Position numbers and translations under genes: made by a program. Shown piece by piece: positions 30,698-36,871 of a stretch of DNA of 36,871 nt (positions within the stretch are counted from its first letter, which is position 1; each line of letters begins with the position of its first letter). Location: the NCBI GenBank assembly GCA_002343445.1, contig DDSP01000043.1:1-36871 (forward strand). Direction: 5' to 3'. Origin of the DNA: Chthonomonas sp. UBA2387. GTDB lineage: Bacteria > Armatimonadota > Fimbriimonadia > Fimbriimonadales > Fimbriimonadaceae. The notes beneath the pieces are model-generated. The model was not told the origin of the DNA, searched no databases, and saw nothing but the letters and a program-made list of their open reading frames with translations.

Positions 30698-32551
30698 CTA
30701 TCCCTTGAACCCGCCGACCACCGGAAGCGTGATTGTCGTGGCCGACAAATCGATCGTCAGCCGGGTGCCGGGCTTTGGCCAGAGAGTGAAGTCGCGGTCG
30801 CTGGAGAGGATCATGAGCGCCACCCGCTTGCCGGTCGGGACGATTTGGTCGTCCGGTTGAAGGTCGAACGTGAGGGTGACGAACTCGCCGGGTTTGAGCG
30901 GCTGGCCGGGTTCCATCGAGTCGAAGTTGCCGCCCTTTGTCAGCGATTTCCAGTTCTGCGGGTCGGCCCAACCTCGCGTGATGAGGTTGGACGTGCCGAT
31001 CGGGCCGTCGGTCCAGGGCAGCTGAACGAGATACACCGAGAGGTTCGCCGCTGGCGTGCTGGAAGCCAATCGGATGGTGATGCGAGGCGTGCCCGAAAGG
31101 TGCATCGGCTCGGCGAGTTCGGGGAGAGCGTAGATCAAGCGGTTGGGCGATTCGGCGGCCTTGGCCAAGGTCGGCGCGTCGAACGACACGTCGTCGGTGA
31201 GCGTCTCTTCGCCCTGCTTCGCGGGCCGCGACGTCGAGAGGGTTCCGGTGCCGCTGCCCCCTGCGCCCAGATAGAAGGTCACCGGTTTGGCGTCGGGGTG
31301 CGGGTAATCGGCGTATTCGACCGGGGCCGAGCGCGAGCCGCGCGGGCCACCGGGCACGGCTTCGCGCACGATGAACGACTTGGGGCCCTTCTCGACGCCG
31401 TTTTCGACGCCGTAGAGGTACCGCGTGAACCACTTGTTCATGAGTTCGAAGGGCGGGTCGCCGCCGTGACCCCCCTGATGGAAGTACTGGACCAGCGGCA
31501 CGCGGCCCTTGAGCGCCTCGCTGATGCGGACGCTGTGCTCGGGGACCACGTTCCAGTCGTTGAACGCGTGGGCCATGAGGACGGCGCACTTGACGTTGCC
31601 GACGTGCTTGAGCAGGTCGCGTTCGGCCCAGAAGGGGTTGTAGTCGCCTGTGATGCGGTCGCGCCACTTGACGAACTCGCCGTTGCGGTAGATGCGGTCG
31701 CTGGCTTCGCGGATCGCGGGGTCGCCGCTGTTGATGAAGTCGTACAGGCTGTCAATGTCTTCGCCCAGCCAACCGCCGGGGTGCCGCACCAGACCGTTCG
31801 AGCGGTAGTAATGGTAGTACGACGTGTTGGGCGCGACGGGGATGATGGCTTCGAGGCCAGCGACGCCGGTGGTCGCCGCAGCGAGCGGAATCGTGCCGTT
31901 GTAGGATGTGCCGACCATCCCGACTTTGCCCGTGCACCACGTTGCGACGACTTCTTCGTTGCCCGTGATGGACTTGTAGCCTTTGGCGCGGCCGTTGAGC
32001 CAGTCGATGACGGCCTTGGGTGCGAACCGTTCCGGGTCGCCGCCCACGGTGGGGCTGCCCGTCGAGAGACCTGTGCCCGGCGCTTCCGAGTGGACGACGG
32101 CGAAGCCGCGGGGCACCCACTGGCGGACGAGCGAGTTCGAGATCGAGGTGCGGTTCGGGTTGAAGGGGATGTTGGGTTTTGTTGTTCGGGCCGGGGGTTC
32201 GGCGCCGATTTCGTGGCGCACGTCCCACAGAATCTCGCGACCGTTGCCCGTCCCTGCGAAGTAGGGCGACGACTCATAGATCACGGGCACTTTCAGGCCC
32301 TCGGTCTCGGTTTGGCGCTGGCGCGTCACGGCCACATGGACGCGGTCCGGAACGCCGTTCTTGTCGGAATCGAACTCGGTTTGAACCCACAGCTGCTCGC
32401 GGATCCACTCCTCTTGGTTGGAGAACGCCTCGACGATCTGGGCCTGACCCTCTTGGAAATTGGGCTTGACCTGAGCCTGGCCGGACAAGGCGACAACGGC
32501 AAGGGCCAACACCGGGCACAAGCGGGCGGACAGCGACCAAAGTGCGCGCAT
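30698..32551 (-). CDS. CocE/NonD family hydrolase (X-Pro dipeptidyl-peptidase type)
   Basis: 617-aa exported serine hydrolase. A signal peptide (SARLCPVLALAVVALSGQAQ) ends near residue 26. The alpha/beta hydrolase part includes RGFAVVHSEAPGTGLS, the nucleophile GTSYNGTIPLAA, the acid in HAFNDWNVVPEHS, and the catalytic His in YFHQGGHGGDP. After about residue 400 follows the jelly-roll domain (KPVTFYLGAG, LSGTPRITIRLASS, ITRGWADPQNW) typical of X-Pro dipeptidyl-peptidase C-terminal modules. The substrate may be an ester or an X-Pro peptide. The start ATG at 32551 follows a perfect minus-strand TATAAT by five bases. Confidence 0.92.
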   Translation of the reverse strand: MRALWSLSARLCPVLALAVVALSGQAQVKPNFQEGQAQIVEAFSNQEEWIREQLWVQTEFDSDKNGVPDRVHVAVTRQRQTETEGLKVPVIYESSPYFAGTGNGREILWDVRHEIGAEPPARTTKPNIPFNPNRTSISNSLVRQWVPRGFAVVHSEAPGTGLSTGSPTVGGDPERFAPKAVIDWLNGRAKGYKSITGNEEVVATWCTGKVGMVGTSYNGTIPLAAATTGVAGLEAIIPVAPNTSYYHYYRSNGLVRHPGGWLGEDIDSLYDFINSGDPAIREASDRIYRNGEFVKWRDRITGDYNPFWAERDLLKHVGNVKCAVLMAHAFNDWNVVPEHSVRISEALKGRVPLVQYFHQGGHGGDPPFELMNKWFTRYLYGVENGVEKGPKSFIVREAVPGGPRGSRSAPVEYADYPHPDAKPVTFYLGAGGSGTGTLSTSRPAKQGEETLTDDVSFDAPTLAKAAESPNRLIYALPELAEPMHLSGTPRITIRLASSTPAANLSVYLVQLPWTDGPIGTSNLITRGWADPQNWKSLTKGGNFDSMEPGQPLKPGEFVTLTFDLQPDDQIVPTGKRVALMILSSDRDFTLWPKPGTRLTIDLSATTITLPVVGGFKG

Positions 32552-32556
32552 GACCC

Positions 32557-32562
32557 ATTATA
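32557..32562 (-). promoter_or_regulatory. -10 element of a probable leaderless CocE hydrolase gene
   Basis: On the minus strand a perfect TATAAT is followed by five bases (GGGTC) and the ATG at 32551. Confidence 0.65.
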
Positions 32563-32671
32563 GAGGAACCCGGGCGAGCCGCTGCACAAGCCGTGTTCGG
32601 GGGCGCGCGGGTACCATTCCAAGCGGGCGACCGGCGAGTTCAGCTTGCTTGCGGTCGACAATGAGGTCCCT

Positions 32672-34135
32672 ATGCCCCTGCTCGATGCCCTCGCTCCGTT
32701 GCGCGCACGCTCTGGCCGCCGCCTCACCCGGGGGCTTTGCGACGAGCGCATCCTCTGCCTTGCGGAGCGTTTTCCCGAGTTGGCGCAAGCCATTGGCGCC
32801 GCCTCCGAACGGTTCGCCGAAGTCCGCGACGTCTGCGCCGAGTTGCTCGACCTCGACGAGAGCGAGCAGATCCGCCGCGTGCAAGCCGGTGTGGTGAACT
32901 TCTACCCCCACGACACGGTGGTGCCCTATGTGGCGCTCGCGGCGCGGGGACCTTGGATCGTGACGCTCAAGGGTGCCGTGGTCTACGATACGGGTGGGTA
33001 TGGCATGCTCGGCCTCGGCCACACGCCCGCAGCGGTTCTGGAGGCGATGGCGCGACCGCAGCCGATGGCGAACATCATGACGCCGAGCCTTTCGCAGTGG
33101 CTTTTCGACGTTGCGTTGAGGAAGGAGATCGGCCATACGCGGGGCGGATGTCCGTTCCCCTCGTTCATGTTTCTCAACTCGGGTTCCGAGGCGATGGGCC
33201 TGGCGACCCGCATCGCCGACGTCAACTCCAAGCTGATGACCGACCCGGGCGGTAGGTACGAAGGGCGCTTGATTCGGCGGGTCTCGGTGAAGGGAAGTTT
33301 CCACGGTCGGACGGACCGCCCGGCTGTCTACTCGGATTCGTCGCGATCGGCTTACGAGCGGCATCTGGCGAGTTTCCGGGGCGAGATGTCGCTGATCACC
33401 GTTCCACCCTACGACGAGGACGCCTTGCGCCGAGTGTTCGCCGAGGCGGACGCGAACGGCTGGTTCATCGAAGCCGTGCTTTTGGAGCCCGTGATGGGCG
33501 AAGGCGACCCCGGCCGCGCGTTGCCCGCCTCGTTCTACGCTGCCGCTCGCGAACTCACCGAAGCGCATGGGAGCCTGTTGCTGGTGGATTCGATCCAGGC
33601 GGGTCTGCGTGCCCACGGGGTTCTTTCGATCGTGGATTACCCCGGCTTCGAGGGGATGCACGCGCCAGATTGCGAGACGTATTCCAAGGCGCTCAACGGA
33701 GGGCAGTATCCGCTCTCGGTGCTCGCCCTGAGCGCCAAAGCGGCGAACCTCTACCATGCGGGCATCTACGGCAACACGATGACGGCCAACCCCCGGGCGA
33801 TGGAGGTCGGGCGTATGGTGTTGCACGCGTTCACCCCGGAACTCCGCGAGAACATCCGGACCCGCGGGCGTCAGGCCGTCGAGAAGCTCGAGCGGTTGCG
33901 GCACTCGTTGGGTGGCGCGATCACGCGGGTTCAGGGATGCGGTCTGCTCTTTTCGTGCGAGTTGGCCCCCGAGATCAAGTGTTACGGGTCCGACTCGGTG
34001 GAAGAGGAGCTGCGCCACCGAGGGCTCCAGGTCATCCACGGTGGTGCGAACTCCTTGCGGTTCACGCCGCATTTCGGGGTGAGCGAAGAAGAGCTGGACC
34101 TCATTGTCAAGCTCGTCGAGCAGGCGCTCACCTAA
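32672..34135 (+). CDS. Class III PLP-dependent aminotransferase
   Basis: 487 aa, longer than usual for the fold. A 60-residue N-terminal helical extension precedes the PLP domain. The cofactor phosphate site FLNSGSEAMGLATRIAD, the aspartate block LLVDSIQAGLRAHG (replacing the common DEVQTG), and SKALNGGQYPLSVLALS, with the Schiff-base Lys, are all present. TMTANPRAMEVG and the late small domain complete the fold. The substrate may be an omega-amino acid or lysine-like compound; the altered acidic motif argues against assigning acetylornithine specificity. The start ATG has GAGGT a few bases upstream; an earlier in-frame TTG at 32645 is less likely. It overlaps the FNT gene by eight bases tail to tail. 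Confidence 0.86.
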   Translation: MPLLDALAPLRARSGRRLTRGLCDERILCLAERFPELAQAIGAASERFAEVRDVCAELLDLDESEQIRRVQAGVVNFYPHDTVVPYVALAARGPWIVTLKGAVVYDTGGYGMLGLGHTPAAVLEAMARPQPMANIMTPSLSQWLFDVALRKEIGHTRGGCPFPSFMFLNSGSEAMGLATRIADVNSKLMTDPGGRYEGRLIRRVSVKGSFHGRTDRPAVYSDSSRSAYERHLASFRGEMSLITVPPYDEDALRRVFAEADANGWFIEAVLLEPVMGEGDPGRALPASFYAAARELTEAHGSLLLVDSIQAGLRAHGVLSIVDYPGFEGMHAPDCETYSKALNGGQYPLSVLALSAKAANLYHAGIYGNTMTANPRAMEVGRMVLHAFTPELRENIRTRGRQAVEKLERLRHSLGGAITRVQGCGLLFSCELAPEIKCYGSDSVEEELRHRGLQVIHGGANSLRFTPHFGVSEEELDLIVKLVEQALT

Positions 34136-34997
34136 GGATCGAGAGTTCGGGCTCTCGCGCTTCGTGGGCTCTGGGGTGTGGTTTGGGTTCGTGCGCCCCG
34201 TGGCCGTCGCGCATGTAGGCCGTCCAGTAGACCCCGGCGACGAGCAACGTGCCGCCCAAGATGTTGCCGATGGTGACCGAGACGAGGTTGACCAGAGCAC
34301 CCGTGGGGTCCACGCGCCCGGGTCCGGCGAGGGCCAAGCCATACGGCAAGAAGAACCAGTTGGCGATCGAGTGCTCGAACCCCATCGCCACAAAGGCCGT
34401 GATGGGGAAGACGATGGCGACGATCTTGTCGGCCACGCCCCGACCGCCGAGGGCCAACCAGACGGCCAGGCAGACGAGCGCGTTGCACAGGATGCCCCGC
34501 GCCAATCCCTCGGAGAACGTGAGGTCGGCTTTGGTCGAGGCGATCTTGACGGCGGTTGCGGCGACGTTGCCCGACGCCATTTGGTCGGTGCGCCCCCAGA
34601 TCGCCAGGGCGATCGAGCCTAGGCATCCGACGACGTTGCCCAGATACACGATGAGCCAGTTGCGCAGCACGGCGCGGGTGCCGACGAGGCCGCTGGCCCA
34701 CGCCATGGCGATCAGGTTGTTGCCTGTGAACAGCTCGGCTCCCGCGATGACGACCAGGATGAGGCCAAGGCAGAAGCTTACGCCGCCGACGAGTCGGGTG
34801 AGGCCGAAGCCGAGTCCGGTGTCGGTGGTGACGACGGTGAAGAACAGGGCGCCCATCGAGATGAAGGCGCCGGCGAGAATGGCGAGGACGAAGAGGGTGA
34901 GGCCGTTCTCGTTGGCTTTCGCCACGCCGAGTCGGGCGACCATTTGGGCGATTTTGCGCGGGGGATGCGCGTCGTGGTGCGGGGTTTCTCGTTCCAT
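34128..34997 (-). CDS. Formate/nitrite transporter family channel
   Basis: 289-aa inner-membrane channel with six predicted membrane helices (from LTLFVLAILAGAFISMGALFF to LVNLVSVTIGNILGGTLLVAG). The FNT signatures LFTGNNLIAMAW, ILCNALVCLAVWLA and GFEHSIANWFFLPYGL are present; the last contains the central pore His. These proteins form pentamers and carry formate, nitrite, hydrosulfide or related anions; the substrate here is not clear. The N-terminal 40 residues are His/Pro/Arg-rich and the C-terminal tail is charged. The start ATG at 34997 has a good ribosome binding site AAGGAG 11 bases upstream; the longer frame from 35084 lacks one. Confidence 0.92.
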   Translation of the reverse strand: MERETPHHDAHPPRKIAQMVARLGVAKANENGLTLFVLAILAGAFISMGALFFTVVTTDTGLGFGLTRLVGGVSFCLGLILVVIAGAELFTGNNLIAMAWASGLVGTRAVLRNWLIVYLGNVVGCLGSIALAIWGRTDQMASGNVAATAVKIASTKADLTFSEGLARGILCNALVCLAVWLALGGRGVADKIVAIVFPITAFVAMGFEHSIANWFFLPYGLALAGPGRVDPTGALVNLVSVTIGNILGGTLLVAGVYWTAYMRDGHGAHEPKPHPRAHEAREPELSILR

Positions 34998-35088
34998 CGA
35001 GGAATGAACTCCTTGCGTCGCGGGGTGGCGCCTGCCCCGCTTCCTCAGACTATCACCGTCCTGTTCGGCGACATGGGTCCTCATGGGC

Positions 35089-35113
35089 TTGGAGGGGCAC
35101 GCTCCGTCGTGCC
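35089..35113 (-). repeat. Dispersed stem-loop repeat, copy D
   Basis: On the minus strand the stem GGCACG pairs with CGTGCC around loop ACGGAG, followed by CCTCCAA. Compared with copies A and E, three stem pairs differ and all still pair. Confidence 0.8.
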
Positions 35114-35203
35114 CTGGCTACGGTGTTGAGTCGTTCTTCCGCTTTGACTTCGGCGCCCGTGGAACGGGCCAGCGCCTCAACGTGACGCCGCGAGTCGTCG
35201 AAA

Positions 35204-35228
35204 GACCCGACGGAGCGGGTCCCTCCAA
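35204..35228 (+). repeat. Dispersed stem-loop repeat, copy E
   Basis: Stem GACCCG pairs with CGGGTC around loop ACGGAG, followed by CCTCCAA. The core matches copy A exactly. With copy D it forms an outward-facing inverted pair. Confidence 0.8.
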
Positions 35229-35273
35229 GGGCCGTGTGGGTCAGGTTCATATCAGGTTCGCCGCAGATTCAGA

Positions 35274-35279
35274 CATAAT
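35274..35279 (+). promoter_or_regulatory. -10 element upstream of korA
   Basis: CATAAT lies 42 bases before the korA ATG and seven bases before a GTG that opens a 12-codon ORF. The -35 is poor. Confidence 0.5.
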
Positions 35280-35286
35280 CCGCAAT

Positions 35287-35325
35287 GTGGACACCGCATC
35301 GCCCGATGCCACGGACGCAGCATGA
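35287..35325 (+). CDS. Possible leaderless 12-codon leader peptide before korA
   Basis: GTG followed by codons for DTASPDATDAA and a TGA that overlaps the korA ATG as ATGA. The GTG is seven bases after CATAAT, the same geometry as the leaderless starts in this window. KorA itself has no Shine-Dalgarno site, so reinitiation after this peptide is possible. A simple 36-base leader with no peptide is the alternative. Confidence 0.35.
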   Translation: MDTASPDATDAA

Positions 35326-36871
35326 ATCGGGTCAACGATTTCGCTTTCAAAATCGCCACCGCCAACGGAACCGGGTCGGCCAGCGCGAACAGTCTCATCA
35401 TGCAGGCCATCTTCCGGATGGGGATTCCCGTCACCGGCAAGAACCTCTTTCCTTCCAATATCCAGGGGCTGCCCACTTGGTATGAAATCCGCGTCAATCG
35501 CAGCGGCTACACCGCGCGGACGCCGGATTTCGACCTGATCGTGGCCTTGAACCCAGCCACCTTCGCCGCCGATGTCGCCGAAGTGCGGTCGGGCGGTTGG
35601 TTGCTTTACGACAGCACGTGGCCGATCGCCGACCACCTGAGGCGGGACGACATCGAGTTGCTGGGCATACCCCTCGCCCAGATGTGCAACGAGGCGTTTG
35701 GCGGCGTGAAAGAGCGGATTCTGATGAAGAACATCGCCTACGCCGGGGCGTTGGCCGCGTTGCTGGGCATCGACACCGAGGTCTTGGTGGCGCTCACCAA
35801 AGAGAAGTACGGCCGCAAACCGGCCTTGCTCGACTCCAACCAGAAGGCCGTGGACCTCGGCTACAACTACGCCAAGGAGCACTTGACGTGCCCGCTGCCC
35901 ATCCGGCTCGAGGCGATGGACTCCACTCGGGACAGCATCCTGATCGACGGGAACACCGCCGCCGCGCTGGGTTGCCTCTACGCGGGCGCAACCGTTGGCG
36001 CCTGGTACCCGATCACGCCGGCGACGTCGCTGATGGAGGCGTTCACCGGCTTCTGCGAGAAGTACCGCAAGGACCCCGAGACGGGCAAGAATCGGTTCGC
36101 CATTCTGCAGGCCGAGGACGAACTCGCCGCCGTCGGCATGGTCATCGGCGCCTCGTGGGCCGGGGCGCGGGCGTTCACGCCCACGTCGGGTCCCGGCATC
36201 TCGCTGATGGGTGAGTTCCTCGGGCTGGCCTACTACGCCGAGGTGCCATGCGTCGTCTTCGACGTCCAGCGGACCGGGCCCTCGACGGGCATGCCGACGC
36301 GGACGCAACAAGGCGATCTCTTGCTGTGCGCGTACGCTTCGCACGGCGACACCAAGCACATCTGCCTCTATCCCAGCGACCCGCGCGAGGCGTTCGAAAT
36401 GGCCGCGCGCGCGTTCGATTTGGCCGAGCGGTTCCAGACGCCGGTGTTGGTGCTGAGCGACCTCGACATCGGCATGAACGACTGGATGGTGCCCAAGTTG
36501 ACGTGGGACGACCTTTGCGAGCCCGACCGGGGCAAGGTGCTGGATGAAAAGGCTCTGGAGCAAGCCAAGGCCTTCCACCGCTACTTGGACGTGGACGGGG
36601 ACGGCATCCCGTATCGCACGCTTCCGGGCGTTCATCCCCGGGGCGCCTACTTCACCCGGGGTTCGGGGCACAACAAGTTCGGGGCCTACACGGAGAACTC
36701 GGCCGAATACCAAGAAGTGATGGAGCGGCTCGCCCGCAAGCTGGACAGCGCGGCAGAAGCCGTTCCCACGCCCTTCGTTCGCCAGGGACGCGACGCCTCG
36801 GTCGGCATCGTGTCCATTGGTGGTTGCCACGCCGCGTGCATGGAGGCCCTCGACCGGCTGGCCGAGCAGGG
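35322..36871 (+). CDS. korA: 2-oxoacid:acceptor oxidoreductase subunit alpha, 3' end outside the window
   Basis: First 516 codons of a fused gamma-alpha subunit of a 2-oxoglutarate/2-oxoacid:ferredoxin oxidoreductase, which makes an acyl-CoA and CO2 with ferredoxin as electron acceptor. Residues 1-190 are the gamma domain (NGTGSASANSLIMQAIFRMG, QGLPTWYEIRVNRSG, DFDLIVALNPATF). From about residue 208 the alpha domain begins: GNTAAALGCLYAGA, WYPITPATSLMEAF, FAILQAEDELAAVGMVIGA, and TSGPGISLMGEFLGLAYYAE followed by QRTGPSTGMPTRTQQGDL. This is the KorA pattern. The partner KorB, with thiamine diphosphate, would be expected downstream. The gene is in frame through the window end without a stop. 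The start ATG overlaps a preceding TGA. Specificity for 2-oxoglutarate versus other oxoacids is unproven. Confidence 0.92.
   Translation, partial: MNRVNDFAFKIATANGTGSASANSLIMQAIFRMGIPVTGKNLFPSNIQGLPTWYEIRVNRSGYTARTPDFDLIVALNPATFAADVAEVRSGGWLLYDSTWPIADHLRRDDIELLGIPLAQMCNEAFGGVKERILMKNIAYAGALAALLGIDTEVLVALTKEKYGRKPALLDSNQKAVDLGYNYAKEHLTCPLPIRLEAMDSTRDSILIDGNTAAALGCLYAGATVGAWYPITPATSLMEAFTGFCEKYRKDPETGKNRFAILQAEDELAAVGMVIGASWAGARAFTPTSGPGISLMGEFLGLAYYAEVPCVVFDVQRTGPSTGMPTRTQQGDLLLCAYASHGDTKHICLYPSDPREAFEMAARAFDLAERFQTPVLVLSDLDIGMNDWMVPKLTWDDLCEPDRGKVLDEKALEQAKAFHRYLDVDGDGIPYRTLPGVHPRGAYFTRGSGHNKFGAYTENSAEYQEVMERLARKLDSAAEAVPTPFVRQGRDASVGIVSIGGCHAACMEALDRLAEQ

Larger units (their letters stand above)
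34998..35321. other. Divergent intergenic region with two dispersed repeats
   Basis: About 320 bases between the divergent FNT and korA genes. It holds repeat copies D and E (which face outward), a CATAAT -10-like element and a possible 12-codon leader ORF for korA. I see no other ORF with coding character. Confidence 0.6.

Noticed and set aside
30275..32563. A 762-aa plus-strand open frame opposite the CocE hydrolase and DUF433 genes
   Set aside because: Antisense shadow rich in Arg, Gly and Val with no motif.
34998..35084. Longer FNT channel from 35084
   Set aside because: The extra N-terminal residues lack a ribosome binding site, whereas AAGGAG precedes the ATG at 34997.

Overview
This 36.9 kb window is a dense, GC-rich bacterial chromosome segment. 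It most resembles Armatimonadota of the Fimbriimonas type. The best clue is the type IV prepilin-like protein (8564-9499), whose leader MKRAFTLIELLVV and N-terminal half are typical of that group, with alanine rather than glycine before the cleavage site. Small secreted lipoproteins, DUF1080 and CocE-type hydrolases fit the same picture. There are no rRNA genes, CRISPR arrays, insertion sequences or phage genes. One tRNA-Ala(CGC) is present.

Layout. 1-5.7 kb, plus strand: nadB, a secreted M28 peptidase, an osmC-tpiA-thioesterase operon and a membrane-anchored unknown. 5.8-10.6 kb, minus strand: an Ig-like repeat lipoprotein, a lipoprotein with a cysteine-patterned C-terminus, a prepilin/small-lipoprotein pair and a Gfo/Idh oxidoreductase. 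10.8-16.9 kb, plus strand: a short signal peptidase I, a lipoprotein, a multi-spanning membrane protein, a beta-propeller protein, an HI0933 flavoprotein and an SRPBCC protein. 16.9-20.2 kb, minus strand: HMG-CoA lyase, an antitoxin-like protein, an HisKA-REC-adenylate cyclase and a DUF1080 protein. 20.3-23.5 kb: tRNA-Ala, a uridine kinase-like protein, a VOC protein, an AraC-GyrI regulator and a secreted alpha/beta hydrolase. 23.6-26.0 kb: a P-loop ATPase followed by a leucine-rich-repeat protein, the most accessory-looking locus and the best candidate for a conflict system. 26-30.7 kb: GNAT, ferritin, a P-loop kinase, a nucleotidyltransferase, VOC, a zinc alcohol dehydrogenase, and an RHH-DUF433 antitoxin with a broken toxin remnant. 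30.7-36.9 kb: a CocE hydrolase, a class III aminotransferase, an FNT channel and a 2-oxoacid:ferredoxin oxidoreductase alpha subunit cut by the window end.

Three features cut across genes. (1) At least ten starts lie 5-7 bases after a -10-like hexamer with no room for a Shine-Dalgarno site, which points to widespread leaderless transcription and fixes several starts. (2) The prepilin start seems to have its Shine-Dalgarno site brought close by a perfect hairpin. (3) A dispersed intergenic element has a fixed loop ACGGAG, a fixed 3' tail CCTCCAA and a stem that varies by compensatory changes.

The window is mostly ordinary housekeeping and secreted-protein genes. The ATPase/LRR pair, the covarying repeat and the initiation signals deserve follow-up. 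All family names come from reading motifs by eye; no search was run.
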